A DNA stretch of 47,956 nt from Thiogranum sp. (GTDB taxonomy: Bacteria; Pseudomonadota; Gammaproteobacteria; DSM-19610). Below the pieces are notes generated by a model. That model saw nothing but the letters and a program-made list of their open reading frames with translations, did not search any database and was not told the origin of the DNA. The DNA lies in assembly GCA_022340245.1 (NCBI GenBank), contig JAJDOI010000002.1, positions 1 to 47,956 of the forward strand, given 5' to 3'. The translations under genes were made by a program, and so were the position numbers. Below, one piece after another: positions 34,420-44,227 of this stretch (its first letter is position 1; every line of letters begins with the position of its first letter).

Positions 34420-35953
34420 GGCGCAGGCTGACAGCGTTGTCGTCGTCCCGGTCGCCGCCGATGGGCAGGTGCAGGTGCCCGGAGATCGTCGTCGACCGCC
34501 GTTCATGTTCGCCAAACGTCATGGCCTGCTGGTAACAGCCGTGGGCGAAAACGACGCCGAGGTCGTGCTCGGCCCGGATGCCGATGCCACTGCGCTGATC
34601 GAATTGCGCCGCTTTGTCGGTCGCCACCTCAATTTCCGCCAGGTCGGCAGCGAGCAGTTCGATGCGCTGCTGGCATCCACCTACGAGCAGGGTTCCAACG
34701 AAGCCATGCAAATGATGGAAGGCCTGGGTGACGACATGGATCTGTTCCAGGTGGCTCAGGCACTGCCGGAAACCGAAGATCTCCTGGAAAGCGAAGACGA
34801 TGCGCCGATCATCCGGCTCATCAATGCACTGCTTACTGAGGCGGTCAAGGAAAATGCCTCCGATATCCATATAGAGCCGTTCGAAAACCGTCTGGTGGTG
34901 CGTTTTCGTGTCGATGGCGTGCTTCGCGAGGTGTTGCAGCCCCAGCGCGTGCTTGCGCCCCTGCTGGTGTCACGCATCAAGGTTATGGCCAAGCTTGATA
35001 TCGCGGAGAAGCGCCTGCCGCAGGATGGGCGTATCTCGCTGCGCGTGGCGGGCCGCGCGGTCGACGTGCGCGTGTCGACACTGCCGTCGGGGCACGGCGA
35101 ACGCGTGGTGCTGCGTCTGCTGGACAAGCAGGCGGGTCGCCTGGATCTGAATCATCTGGGTATGTCCGCCAAGGACCAGCAGACCATGGACAGCGTTATC
35201 CGCAAGCCCCACGGGATCATCCTGGTGACCGGCCCCACCGGTTCGGGCAAGACCACAACGCTGTATGCTGCGCTCGAACGCCTGAATAACAAGCGCCGCA
35301 ATATCATGACCGTGGAAGATCCCATCGAGTATTACCTGGACGGCATCGGTCAGACACAGGTGAACACCAAGGTCGAGATGAGTTTTGCGCGTGGCCTGCG
35401 CGCCATCCTGCGCCAGGATCCTGACGTGGTCATGGTAGGCGAGATACGCGACCTGGAAACCGCGGAAATCGCCGTGCAGGCGAGTCTTACCGGCCACCTG
35501 GTATTTTCCACCCTGCACACCAACAGTGCCGTAGGTGCCGTCACCCGTCTGCGCGATATGGGGGTTGAGCCGTTCCTGTTGTCGTCGAGCCTGGTGGCGG
35601 TGCTGGCGCAGCGGCTGGTGCGGGTGCTGTGCGATCACTGCAAAGAGGCTTACACGGCGTCGGCGAGCGATTGCGAGCTGCTGGGTGTGGATCCGGCCGA
35701 TGTGCCGACCTTGTACCGGGCAGTGGGTTGCGGTGAATGCAATCAGCTGGGCTACCGCGGGCGTACCGGCATCTACGAACTTATCGAAATCGATGACGAA
35801 ATGCGCACCCGTATACACGATGGCGACGGCGAACACGAACTGGAAACTCACGCGCGCAAGCACTCATCGAGCATGCGCCATGATGGCTGGCGACGCGTAC
35901 TGGCCGGCCAGACGACCTTGGAAGAGGTATTGCGCGTCAGCCGCGAAGACTAG
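34412..35953 (+). CDS. gspE: Type II secretion ATPase GspE
   Basis: This 513-residue cytosolic ATPase drives pseudopilus assembly. It shows the N-terminal domain that binds GspL, then the ATPase core with [10 protein letters not shown] (Walker A), [17 protein letters not shown] (Asp box), [12 protein letters not shown] (Walker B) and the His box STLHTNSA. A zinc-binding pair CDHC and CGEC, typical of GspE and PilB-type ATPases, follows near residues 410 and 450. The ATG at 34412 overlaps the gspD stop by 8 bp; an earlier in-frame start at 34364 would overlap gspD more. Motifs are complete. Confidence 0.96.
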   Translation: MDEAQADSVVVVPVAADGQVQVPGDRRRPPFMFAKRHGLLVTAVGENDAEVVLGPDADATALIELRRFVGRHLNFRQVGSEQFDALLASTYEQGSNEAMQMMEGLGDDMDLFQVAQALPETEDLLESEDDAPIIRLINALLTEAVKENASDIHIEPFENRLVVRFRVDGVLREVLQPQRVLAPLLVSRIKVMAKLDIAEKRLPQDGRISLRVAGRAVDVRVSTLPSGHGERVVLRLLDKQAGRLDLNHLGMSAKDQQTMDSVIRKPHGIILVTGPTGSGKTTTLYAALERLNNKRRNIMTVEDPIEYYLDGIGQTQVNTKVEMSFARGLRAILRQDPDVVMVGEIRDLETAEIAVQASLTGHLVFSTLHTNSAVGAVTRLRDMGVEPFLLSSSLVAVLAQRLVRVLCDHCKEAYTASASDCELLGVDPADVPTLYRAVGCGECNQLGYRGRTGIYELIEIDDEMRTRIHDGDGEHELETHARKHSSSMRHDGWRRVLAGQTTLEEVLRVSRED

Positions 35954-35966
35954 TTACTGAGCATCT

Positions 35967-37187
35967 ATGGGAGCCTTCGAATACGTCGCGCTGGATACCA
36001 GCGGCAAAGAAAAGAAAGGGGTGCTGGAGGGGGATACCGCGCGTCAGGTCCGCCAGCAGCTGCGTGACAAGGGCTGGATGCCGGTGGATGTGCAGGAGAC
36101 CACCAGCCAGCGCGACTCAGGTGGGCCTAAGCGCCGCTTCAAGCTGCGCCGCGGTGTCAGCGCGACAGACCTGGCACTGGTCACCCGCCAGCTGGCCACG
36201 CTGGTGCGCTCCGGTCTTCCGTTGGAAGAATCCTTGCAGGCTGCCTCCCAGCAGACGGAAAAGGCGCGTCTGAAAAGCTTGCTGCTGGCGGTGCGTTCTC
36301 GCGTTATGGAAGGTCACACGCTGGCCACCGGGCTCGGTGATTTCCCGCACGTGTTCCCCGAGCTGTATCGCACCACGGTGTCGGCTGGCGAGCAGTCGGG
36401 GCATCTGGACGTGGTTCTGGAACGGCTTGCCGACTACACTGAAAGCCGCCAGCAGATGCAGCAGAAAATCCAGCTCGCCCTGTTTTACCCGGTGTTGCTG
36501 ACGCTCGTTGCGGTCGGCGTGGTTATCGGGCTGATGACATACGTGGTGCCGCAAGTGGTTCAGGTGTTCGAGAACATCGGCCAGGAACTGCCCCTGCTTA
36601 CCCGCAGCCTGATTGCCATCAGCGACTTCATGCGCACCTATGGGCTGTTGATGCTGTTCCTGCTGGCGGTGGCCGGCGGTGTCACCGGCTGGATACTGCG
36701 CAAGGAAGGGCCCAAGCGTCGCTTTCACGCGTTGCTGCTGCGTCTGCCACTGATCGGCCGCCTGGAACGGGGTATCAATGCGGGACGTTTTGCACGTACC
36801 TTCAGTATCGTGACCGCGAGCGGCGTACCCGTATTGGATGGCTTGCGGATAGCCTCCGAGGTTATGTCCAATCTGCCGATGCGCGAGGCGGTGGAAGACG
36901 CCGCGCGTAAGGTGCGCGAAGGCGCAAGTATTTACGCTGCCCTGGACAAGAGCGGCTATTTCCCGCCCATGACCGTCCATTTGATAGCCAGCGGTGAGTC
37001 CAGCGGCAAGCTGGAGGAAATGCTGGAGCGTGCAGCCGTGAATCAGGAGCGCGAAATCGAGACGCTGATCGCTGCTGTCATGGGGCTGTTCGAGCCGGTC
37101 CTCATCCTGGTGATGGGCGCCCTGGTTCTGATCATCGTGCTGGCTATTCTGTTGCCGATCTTCAATCTTAACCAGTTGGTGAATTGA
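35967..37187 (+). CDS. gspF: Type II secretion inner-membrane platform protein GspF
   Basis: This 406-residue polytopic protein has the family's two repeated cytosolic domains (LALVTRQLATLVRSGLPLEES and GRFARTFSIVTASGVPVLDGL) and three membrane helices near residues 170-195, 222-243 and 375-400. FPHVFPELYRTTVSAGEQSG and SGESSGKLEEMLE are conserved. It is the core of the inner-membrane platform. It lies 13 bp after gspE and is the last T2SS gene here; no gspG to gspN follow. Confidence 0.96.
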   Translation: MGAFEYVALDTSGKEKKGVLEGDTARQVRQQLRDKGWMPVDVQETTSQRDSGGPKRRFKLRRGVSATDLALVTRQLATLVRSGLPLEESLQAASQQTEKARLKSLLLAVRSRVMEGHTLATGLGDFPHVFPELYRTTVSAGEQSGHLDVVLERLADYTESRQQMQQKIQLALFYPVLLTLVAVGVVIGLMTYVVPQVVQVFENIGQELPLLTRSLIAISDFMRTYGLLMLFLLAVAGGVTGWILRKEGPKRRFHALLLRLPLIGRLERGINAGRFARTFSIVTASGVPVLDGLRIASEVMSNLPMREAVEDAARKVREGASIYAALDKSGYFPPMTVHLIASGESSGKLEEMLERAAVNQEREIETLIAAVMGLFEPVLILVMGALVLIIVLAILLPIFNLNQLVN

Positions 37188-37214
37188 GCAAGGAAGCTTC
37201 TGTTGTGCCACAGG

Positions 37215-37679
37215 TCATTGGCTTGGCTTCAGGGGCGTGAGGATGCGGTCTACAATTTTTTGATAGGTGCCATCGGCCTTCATTTGCTGCAGCGCGTTGG
37301 AAACTTCCGGCACCATGACCAGGTTATGATAAATCTTATCAAGGCCGCCGACCCGCAACATTTCCCCATTGTGTATACCCTGATTGGCATTTATCAGACC
37401 GCGTTCTGCCGGCAGTTTGACTGTTTTGACCCTGACGCCAATGCGCTGGAATGCCTCTATGGCGACAAGGTCCACGAACCCTTGTTGGTCGGGCGTGTTC
37501 AGTGGTGCATTCCCGGTGGTGTTCAGGACGATGGTTGTTTCTTCTTCCGCGTTAACGGGGTGTGGAAATATCGAGACGAGTCCCGAGATTGGGAACCCGG
37601 CCAGAATAACGAACAGTGCCGGCAACTTGAGTGTCATGCCTTTGCGGGACGGGTGGCGTGTAGGGCGTGCGTTCATTGC
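37215..37679 (-). pseudogene. Internally deleted extracellular solute-binding protein (family 3)
   Basis: The 154-codon frame has a signal peptide (LKLPALFVILAGF to HPVNAEEE) and the beginning of a family-3 binding protein: FVDLVAIEAFQRIGVRVKTVKLPAERGLINANQGIHNGE, as seen in DUF-like SBP relatives. It then passes from LRVGGLDKIYHNLVMVPE straight to the C-terminal QQMKADGTYQKIVDRIL. Normal members have about 100 more residues there. The deletion is in frame, so a short product could be made, but the two-lobed ligand site would be lost. No permease or ATPase genes are adjacent. It is downstream of dnaE2 on the same strand. Confidence 0.6.
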
Positions 37680-37882
37680 CTTTTGAAATTCTATTGGGCT
37701 GGGCGACAAGTTTAGCTTATTTCCAAAGGCAGGAAGTGCTTTAGTGCGGTACTCGTTATCGCTTGGCGATGTAATGCCACTCACCTGGTCCGCACCATCC
37801 GCGGCCACGCATCCGTTGTTTCCCGGCATGGCAGGGATTGCCGGAAGGTGATGCAGAGTGCCGCTATATGGTCGGGGCCATG

Positions 37883-40800
37883 TCAGTGAAAGTCTCTCGA
37901 CTGTGTCAGGAGCCTGCCTAAAAGGTGGCTGTGGTCTTCCAGTCGTCCGGCTATCAGATGCAGCACTTCGCCTTCACGTTGTATTTCCCCTTCGACAACC
38001 AGCAACCGGGCTTGCAACAGGATACCGCGCTGGCGCCGCGCCAGGTCCGGCCAGACGATCACCTGGACGAGGCCGGTTTCATCTTCCAGGGTTACAAAAA
38101 TAACACCCGAAGCGCTGCTGGGGCTTTGCCGGTTGGTAACGATACCGCCGGTACGTATAAAGCTGCCATGATCACTGCCACGGATGCATGCCGCCGTCAG
38201 CATTTGCAGCCGGTCGAGTTTCCTGCGTAGCAAGGCCAGCGGATGGCGTCCCAGGCTCAGGCCCGTGCTGGCGTAGTCGGCGACCAGGTTTTCACCTTCG
38301 CTGGGCGCTTTCAGCAAGGGCGCGGCTTCATGGATCGGTGCATCCTGCAGCAGGGGCAGGGCGGGCTCGAGTGCGGCGCAGTCCCAGCGCGCTCGGTAGC
38401 GGTGGCCGGCCAGCGACCGCAGGGCACCGGCGGCTGCCAGGGCCTCGAGGTCGCCACGGTCCAGTTGCGCGCGACGCGCCAGGTCGGCAACGTTACGCAA
38501 CGGGCGTTGCGCGCGTGTTTTCAGCAGACGCTCAGCACCGTGGCGTGACAGCCCTTTGACCATGTGCAGGCCGAGACGCAAGCTGGAAGCAGCCGGCTCT
38601 GACGCCACTGTCTCCAGGCTGCTCTCCCAGTCGCTGCGGCAGCTATCCACTGGCAGGACCGTCCCGCCATGACGGCGCAGGTCGTCGACCAGCTGGCGCG
38701 GCGTGTAGAAGCCCATGGGTTGGCTGTTCAGCAGTGCGCAGGTGAAGGCCTCCGGGTAATGCTGTTTCAACCATGCCGAAACGTACACCAGTAAGGCAAA
38801 GCTGGCGGCATGCGATTCCGGGAAACCGTACTCCCCAAACCCCAGGATCTGTCGGAAAATCTGCCGGGCAAACGCTTCGCTGTAACCGCGCTCGCGCATC
38901 CCGTCCACCAGGCGCTGCTCGAAGCCGTGCAGTTCGCCGTTGCGGCGCCAGGCCGCCATGGAGCGGCGCAGCCGGTCGGCCTCGCCGGGCGAGAAACCGG
39001 CCGCGACCATGGCCAGTTTGATGACCTGTTCCTGAAAAATAGGAATGCCCAGGGTGCGTTCCAGTACTGCGCGTACGTTTTCCGAAGGATAGGTGACCGC
39101 CTCCAGTCCCTGACGGCGACGCAGGTAGGGGTGAACCATGTCGCCCTGGATGGGGCCCGGCCGCACAATGGCGACCTCGATCACCAGGTCGTAGAAACAG
39201 GCCGGACGCAGGCGTGGCAGCATGGACATCTGTGCGCGCGATTCGATCTGAAACACGCCCACGGTGTCGGCACGGGCAATCATGGCATATACCGCGGGGT
39301 CTTCGGCGGGGATGCTGTGCATAGCGAGCTGCCCGTCGTAATGACGGTTGACTACATCAAGGCAACGATGGATAGCGCTCAGCATGCCCAGCGACAGGCA
39401 GTCGACTTTCAGCAGACCCAGGGCATCGAGGTCGTCCTTGTCCCACTGGATGACAGTGCGCTCAGGCATGGCGGCGTTCTCGATAGGCACCAGCCGGTCC
39501 AGCGCTTCGCGGGCTATAACAAAACCACCAACATGTTGTGACAGGTGGCGGGGAAAGCCGATTAACTGCCCGGTCAGCTGTAACAGGCGCTCGATGACCG
39601 GGTTGTCGGGGTCGAAGCCGGCTTCCAGCAGATGGGCGCGGGAGACCTCCCGGCCGTCCCACCAGTGGACCGTTTTGCTCAGTCGCTCGACCTGGTCGAG
39701 GTCCAGGCCCAGCGCCTTGCCGACATCGCGCAGTGCGCTTTTCGGCCGGTAGCGGATCACGGTGGCGGCCAGGGCGGCGCGCTCACGGCCGTATTTTTCG
39801 TAGATGTACTGAATGACTTCCTCGCGCCGCTGATGTTCGAAATCCACGTCGATGTCCGGTGGTTCGTTGCGCTGCCTGGAGATGAAGCGCTCGAACAGGG
39901 TATCGATGCGCGCCGGATCGACTTCAGTAATGCCGAGGCAATAGCACACCGCCGAGTTGGCTGCCGAGCCACGCCCCTGGCAGAGAATGTTGCGCGAGCG
40001 TGCGAAGCGGACGATGTCGTATACCGTGAGAAAATAAGGTTCGTAATCCAGCTCGGCAATCAGCGCCAGTTCGTGCTCCAGCAGGTGGCGAACCCTGGCC
40101 GGTACACCCTCCGGCCAGCGTTGTTTCTGACCGGCTTCGGTGAGCTGGCGCAGGTATTCGGCCGGGGTAAGACCGGGTGGGGTGATTTCACGCGGGTACT
40201 CATAGCGCAGTTCGTCGAGGGAAAAATGACAGCGCCCGGCAATGCGCAGGCTTTCGTCGAGCAGTTCGCGCGGGTACAGGTGCGCCAGCCGGCTACGGCT
40301 GCGCATGCAGTGCTCGGCGCTGGCCTGCAGGGCAAAACCGGCGCTGCTGACAGGAACGCCCAGGCGAATAGCCGCGAGCGTGTCGTGCAACCTGCGCCGC
40401 TTGCGGCTGTGCATTTGCACGCCGCCGCAGGCAACCAGCGGCACCCCCAGTTGTTGTCGCAGTTCCCGCAGGTGTTGCCAGCGTTGCCGGTCACGGCCGT
40501 CCAGTCTGTGGTGAACGCCCAGCCAGGCACGTCCGGCAAAATACTGTTGCATCCATTTTCCTGTGTGTTGTATCACGTCGTGATCACATATGTAGGAATT
40601 GGTCCAGATCAGCAGGCAGCCCCGCAGCGGCGCCAGATCGTCCCGCTGAATAGCGTACCGACCCTTGCCGGCCCGGCGTCGTGCCCGGCTGATCAGGGCG
40701 GACAAATCACCGTAACTGCCGCGGTCGGTTGCCAGCAGCACCAGTCGTGGGCCGTCGTCGAGCTGGAATTCACTGCCGACAATCAGGTCCAGCATCGCTT

Positions 40801-40984
40801 CACGGGCAGCCAGGTGAGCGTGCACCATGCCCGCCAGCGAGCACTCATCGCTTAATGCCAGGGCGCGGTAGCCGAGTCTTTTTGCTTGCATGACAAGTTC
40901 TTCCGGATGCGAGGCGCCGCGCAGGAAGCTGAAATTACTCAGACAATGCAGCTCGGCATACCCCGGCGGCGATGGCTTTTGCAT
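37883..40984 (-). CDS. dnaE2: Error-prone DNA polymerase DnaE2
   Basis: This 1033-residue C-family polymerase is the SOS-induced translesion homologue of DnaE. It begins with the PHP domain (YAELHCLSNFSFLRGASHPEELV). The polymerase core has GRGSAANSAVCYCLGIT and the catalytic aspartates in PPDIDVDFEHQRREEVIQYIY. IFQEQVIKLAM and GFPESHAASFALLVY follow, and an OB domain (GGIVTNRQSP) lies near the end. The open frame reaches back to 41101, but the ATG at 40984 matches the family start and lies 15 bp after a perfect LexA box; the longer frame would translate that box. Neither imuA nor imuB is adjacent, which is unusual. Confidence 0.95.
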   Translation of the reverse strand: MQKPSPPGYAELHCLSNFSFLRGASHPEELVMQAKRLGYRALALSDECSLAGMVHAHLAAREAMLDLIVGSEFQLDDGPRLVLLATDRGSYGDLSALISRARRRAGKGRYAIQRDDLAPLRGCLLIWTNSYICDHDVIQHTGKWMQQYFAGRAWLGVHHRLDGRDRQRWQHLRELRQQLGVPLVACGGVQMHSRKRRRLHDTLAAIRLGVPVSSAGFALQASAEHCMRSRSRLAHLYPRELLDESLRIAGRCHFSLDELRYEYPREITPPGLTPAEYLRQLTEAGQKQRWPEGVPARVRHLLEHELALIAELDYEPYFLTVYDIVRFARSRNILCQGRGSAANSAVCYCLGITEVDPARIDTLFERFISRQRNEPPDIDVDFEHQRREEVIQYIYEKYGRERAALAATVIRYRPKSALRDVGKALGLDLDQVERLSKTVHWWDGREVSRAHLLEAGFDPDNPVIERLLQLTGQLIGFPRHLSQHVGGFVIAREALDRLVPIENAAMPERTVIQWDKDDLDALGLLKVDCLSLGMLSAIHRCLDVVNRHYDGQLAMHSIPAEDPAVYAMIARADTVGVFQIESRAQMSMLPRLRPACFYDLVIEVAIVRPGPIQGDMVHPYLRRRQGLEAVTYPSENVRAVLERTLGIPIFQEQVIKLAMVAAGFSPGEADRLRRSMAAWRRNGELHGFEQRLVDGMRERGYSEAFARQIFRQILGFGEYGFPESHAASFALLVYVSAWLKQHYPEAFTCALLNSQPMGFYTPRQLVDDLRRHGGTVLPVDSCRSDWESSLETVASEPAASSLRLGLHMVKGLSRHGAERLLKTRAQRPLRNVADLARRAQLDRGDLEALAAAGALRSLAGHRYRARWDCAALEPALPLLQDAPIHEAAPLLKAPSEGENLVADYASTGLSLGRHPLALLRRKLDRLQMLTAACIRGSDHGSFIRTGGIVTNRQSPSSASGVIFVTLEDETGLVQVIVWPDLARRQRGILLQARLLVVEGEIQREGEVLHLIAGRLEDHSHLLGRLLTQSRDFH

Positions 40985-40998
40985 GGGTGTGTTCGCAA

Positions 40999-41018
40999 TA
41001 CTGTAAATATATACAGTA
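40999..41018 (-). promoter_or_regulatory. LexA (SOS) box before dnaE2
   Basis: TACTGTAAATATATACAGTA is a full match to the gammaproteobacterial LexA consensus CTGT-N8-ACAG with both flanking TA pairs. It sits 15 bp before the dnaE2 ATG and about 130 bp before the divergent gene at 41146, so it may control one or both. Confidence 0.93.
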
Positions 41019-41145
41019 TAATGGAAACAGGGGATGACTGGAAAGATGGTGTGAGGGTTGATAAAGTCGCTGCTCAAAGTGGTATGAAAATCCGCTGACA
41101 TCCCGCATTGTTTGCGGGGTTAGAGTGAATCCAGGGGGCTGTGGC

Positions 41146-41550
41146 ATGGTTGACCCGGACCCAAAGGTCTGGCAGGGAAAAGATGGTATATTGCGAGTCC
41201 AGTACCCGCAGGATTTCAATCTCACGCTGGAGGTGATGGAGTTGGTTCACCGCAAGCGGCTGGAACTCATGGCCACGCCCTGTCCACTGCTGATCTATGC
41301 AGATACCGTTGCGTCCGCGGAATACGAAGCCCAGCAGTTCGCATCACGCGAAGATGTCGCCGAGCTTATTACCGGTATGGGTATTATTGTCAGGTCGGTA
41401 TTTACCCGCGCCATGTCAGAAATATTCATGCGCTTTCACCGGCCGCCATACCCGACGCGTATATTCAAGGAGGAACAGCCGGCGCTTGAATGGCTGACCC
41501 AGTTTCTGCCACGGGACAGCGGTGCGTGTGATGCCGGTGATGCATCCTGA
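41146..41550 (+). CDS. Hypothetical protein divergent from dnaE2
   Basis: This 134-residue cytosolic protein was not assigned to a family. Its pattern (a strand, a long helix FNLTLEVMELVHRKRLELM, a strand PLLIYADTV, a helix SREDVAELI, a strand and helix, then PTRIFKEEQPALEWLTQFL) resembles STAS or SpoIIAA-like folds. In those folds the C-terminal helix EEQPALEWL is common. A GTG at 41125 is in frame, but the ATG at 41146 has an AGGGGG ribosome binding site. It is 6 bp before the uracil-DNA glycosylase-family gene and shares an intergenic region with a LexA box. Confidence 0.65.
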   Translation: MVDPDPKVWQGKDGILRVQYPQDFNLTLEVMELVHRKRLELMATPCPLLIYADTVASAEYEAQQFASREDVAELITGMGIIVRSVFTRAMSEIFMRFHRPPYPTRIFKEEQPALEWLTQFLPRDSGACDAGDAS

Positions 41551-41556
41551 TCCAAC

Positions 41557-42159
41557 GTGAAGACCGGCAAGAGGCAACACGGCCTGCCAGCCTTACTGAA
41601 AGAGATACGCGCCTGCCGCAACTGCGAGGCCACGCTGCCATTTGCGCCAAAGCCGGTGCTGCGCGCCAGGGAGTCGGCCAGACTGCTGATTGTGGGCCAG
41701 GCGCCGGGCACCCGGGTTCATGAGACCGGCATTCCCTGGAATGACCCCAGCGGAGACCGTTTGCGGCGCTGGCTGGCGGTGGACCGGGAATTTTTCTACG
41801 ATGAAAACCGTGTCGCCATTGTGCCCATGGGGTTCTGTTATCCCGGGAAAGGTAAATCCGGCGACCTGCCTCCGCGTCCCGAGTGTGCGCAGTTGTGGCG
41901 GCAACGCTTGCTGGATTGTCTGCCCAATATTGAACTGACCTTGCTGATAGGTCAGTACGCGCAGCAGTACCATATCCCGGGGGCGGGGAAGTCCGTTACG
42001 GAAGTTGTGCAGCGCTGGCGGGAGTTGTTGCCCGCTTATTTTCCCACCCCGCATCCGTCACCGCGCAACCAGCTCTGGCTGCGGCGAAATGACTGGTTTG
42101 AACGCGATGCGGTGCCCGCCTTGCGAGGTGTTATAAAAAAGCTGTTTCCGGATATGTAG
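41557..42159 (+). CDS. Uracil-DNA glycosylase superfamily protein
   Basis: This 200-residue protein belongs to the UDG superfamily. Motif 1 is LIVGQAPGTRVHETGIPWNDPSGDRLRRWL and motif 2 is PTPHPSPRN, with a central FCYPGKGKSGDLPPRPEC. An N-terminal pair of cysteines (CRNCEA) and a later cysteine (PECAQLW) recall the families that carry an iron-sulphur cluster, but the full ligand set is not obvious. Members excise uracil or related damaged bases; some of this subgroup have no proven activity. The start is GTG at 41557. It is likely co-transcribed with the hypothetical gene upstream and may be in the SOS neighbourhood with dnaE2. Confidence 0.8.
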   Translation: MKTGKRQHGLPALLKEIRACRNCEATLPFAPKPVLRARESARLLIVGQAPGTRVHETGIPWNDPSGDRLRRWLAVDREFFYDENRVAIVPMGFCYPGKGKSGDLPPRPECAQLWRQRLLDCLPNIELTLLIGQYAQQYHIPGAGKSVTEVVQRWRELLPAYFPTPHPSPRNQLWLRRNDWFERDAVPALRGVIKKLFPDM

Positions 42160-42352
42160 TTATCGGTCTGCCATCCGGTTGTGCGGTTGCAGGGCTGCGC
42201 GCTGCGCCTCCCGTACCAGACTGCAAATGAGGTCAAAGCCTGCCACCAGCCGCTCCCGTGCGGGCGCCCGACGATGCCCCGAGAGCATTGCTGAGCGGAT
42301 TACCCGGCCAGCCGTCGGGGTAAATTCCGCACACATGCTCTATCATGGCGGC

Positions 42353-42619
42353 ATGAGCGATGAAGACAGCCTGCTGGAGTTTCCCTGTGCCTTCCCCATC
42401 AAGGCCATGGGGCGCTGCGATAGTGGCTTCGAGGCCCGGGCGCTGGCGATCGTGCGCCGCCATGTGCCGGATTTCGACGTCGCAGCGATGCGCACGGTTG
42501 CCAGCCGCCAGGGCAATTACCTGTCAGTAACCTTCACGATCCAGGCCCGCAGCCGGGAACAGTTGGATAACCTCTATCGCGAGTTGAGCGCTTGCGAAGA
42601 ATTGCTGATGGTGCTGTGA
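42353..42619 (+). CDS. ybeD: YbeD/DUF493 family protein
   Basis: This 88-residue protein matches the YbeD family: LLEFPCAFPIKAMGR, a helix, VPDFDVAAMRTVASRQGNYLSVTFTI, and the end REQLDNLYRELSACEELLMVL. It has a small ferredoxin-like ACT-related fold and no known enzymatic role. The position directly before lipB and lipA is conserved in gammaproteobacteria. The frame is open from 42179, but the ATG at 42353 fits the family start. The stop overlaps the lipB ATG by one base (TGATG). Confidence 0.92.
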   Translation: MSDEDSLLEFPCAFPIKAMGRCDSGFEARALAIVRRHVPDFDVAAMRTVASRQGNYLSVTFTIQARSREQLDNLYRELSACEELLMVL

Positions 42620-43269
42620 TGCCGATCGAGCCGCAAGCGCGCGACGCAGCGCCCGCGCTGCAGGTCACAAACCTGGGGCTGCGTGACTATATACCGGTCT
42701 GGCACGATATGCAGGCGTTCACCCAAACGCGCGATGCGGACGCCGCGGACCAGGTCTGGCTGCTGCAGCACCCGCCGGTTTTTACCCTCGGGATGAACGC
42801 CAGGCGTGAACACCTGCTGGCCCCCGGGGGCATTCCCGTGGTCGATGTCGATCGCGGCGGGCAAGTGACGTACCACGGCCCGGGGCAGTTGCTGGCCTAT
42901 GTGCTGCTCGACCTGCGGCGCCGGCATATGGGGGTACGCGGCCTGGTGGATGTGCTGGAGCAATCGGTTATTGAATGGCTGCGCTGCAACGGGGTGACAG
43001 CACGGTCACGCGCCGATGCGCCCGGTGTGTACGTCGAAGCAGCCAAGCTCGCCGCTCTGGGTCTGCGCGTCAGGCGTGGCTGCAGCTATCATGGCCTGGC
43101 GCTGAATGTGGATATGGACCTTGCGCCGTTTGCCCGGATTAATCCCTGTGGCTATGAGGGCATGCCGGTCACGCAGACGAGTGAGCTGGGTATCGATATG
43201 ACGGTCGACGAAGTGGCGCGGCAGTGGCTGCCGTATCTCGTTGAACGGCTGGAACACTTTGGGAATTAA
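42619..43269 (+). CDS. lipB: Lipoyl(octanoyl) transferase
   Basis: This 216-residue enzyme transfers octanoate from acyl carrier protein to lipoyl domains of 2-oxoacid dehydrogenases and the glycine cleavage H protein. It has HPPVFTLGM, the [12 protein letters not shown] block, [14 protein letters not shown] with the catalytic lysine, and INPCGYEGM with the catalytic cysteine. The start ATG at 42619 overlaps the ybeD stop. lipA follows after 5 bp. Confidence 0.97.
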   Translation: MPIEPQARDAAPALQVTNLGLRDYIPVWHDMQAFTQTRDADAADQVWLLQHPPVFTLGMNARREHLLAPGGIPVVDVDRGGQVTYHGPGQLLAYVLLDLRRRHMGVRGLVDVLEQSVIEWLRCNGVTARSRADAPGVYVEAAKLAALGLRVRRGCSYHGLALNVDMDLAPFARINPCGYEGMPVTQTSELGIDMTVDEVARQWLPYLVERLEHFGN

Positions 43270-43274
43270 ACGCT

Positions 43275-44213
43275 ATGTCCGACCAACAGAGCAAACACCA
43301 GCGCGGCGCGGAAAAAACCGCGCGTATCCCCGTCAAGATAGAGCCGACGGTGAGCCCCATGCGCAAACCCGCCTGGATCCGCGCCAAGTCACCTGCCGGA
43401 CCCGAAGTGCAACGACTGAAAAGCGTGCTGCGTGAAAACCGGCTGCATACCGTGTGCGAAGAGGCGTCGTGTCCGAACCTCGGCGAGTGTTTTGCTCACG
43501 GCACGGCGACCTTCATGATCATGGGCGACATCTGTACCCGGCGCTGTCCCTTCTGCGACGTGGCGCACGGCCGTCCTGACCCCCTGGATGCAAACGAGCC
43601 ACTCGGTCTGGCGACAACCATCAGGGGAATGGGGCTGCGCTACGTGGTGATCACTTCTGTCGATCGCGATGATTTGCGCGACGGCGGGGCCGGGCATTTC
43701 GTCGCCTGTATACAAGCGGTGCGTGAGCTCAATCCCGATATTCAGATCGAGATTCTGGTGCCGGATTTCCGCGGCCGCAAGGATCGGGCCCTGGGAATTC
43801 TGCGTGCCGCGCCACCGGACGTCTTCAATCACAATCTCGAAACCGTTCCCCGCCTGTATAAAAAGGCCCGGCCCGGTTCGGATTATCAATGGTCGCTTGA
43901 ACTCCTGAGGCAGTTCAAAAAGGAGCACCCGGAGGTGCCATCCAAGTCCGGCCTGATGCTGGGCCTCGGGGAAACACTGGATGAAGTCGAGCAGGTCATG
44001 CGCGACATGCGCATGCACGACGTGCAGATGCTCACACTCGGTCAGTACCTGCAGCCGAGCAAACACCACCTTCCGGTCGAGCGCTTTGTTCATCCGGAGG
44101 AGTTCGAGCAACTGCGCGAGCTGGGCGAGTCACTCGGCTTCAGTCAGGTCGCCAGCGGCCCGATGGTGCGTTCCTCCTACCATGCCGACCAGCAGGCCGC
44201 AGGCCTGGTGTAA
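43275..44213 (+). CDS. lipA: Lipoyl synthase
   Basis: This 312-residue radical SAM enzyme inserts two sulphur atoms into octanoyl-lysine. The auxiliary cluster motif [12 protein letters not shown] and the radical SAM motif CTRRCPFC are both present, as is the C-terminal RSSYHA whose serine binds the auxiliary cluster. [10 protein letters not shown] and [13 protein letters not shown] are typical. Length is normal. Confidence 0.98.
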   Translation: MSDQQSKHQRGAEKTARIPVKIEPTVSPMRKPAWIRAKSPAGPEVQRLKSVLRENRLHTVCEEASCPNLGECFAHGTATFMIMGDICTRRCPFCDVAHGRPDPLDANEPLGLATTIRGMGLRYVVITSVDRDDLRDGGAGHFVACIQAVRELNPDIQIEILVPDFRGRKDRALGILRAAPPDVFNHNLETVPRLYKKARPGSDYQWSLELLRQFKKEHPEVPSKSGLMLGLGETLDEVEQVMRDMRMHDVQMLTLGQYLQPSKHHLPVERFVHPEEFEQLRELGESLGFSQVASGPMVRSSYHADQQAAGLV

Positions 44214-44227
44214 GGATTCAGCCACCG

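Noticed and set aside
40999-41018. TATACAGTATA within the dnaE2 upstream region as a seventh GntR operator
   Set aside because: The surrounding 20 bp is a complete LexA box with CTGT and ACAG arms at the correct spacing, and it lacks the GG/CC flanks of the GntR site.
42160-42336. 58-residue minus-strand frame between the UDG-family gene and ybeD
   Set aside because: It has a plausible amino-acid mix but no ribosome binding site or recognised family, and the gap may simply hold the ybeD promoter.
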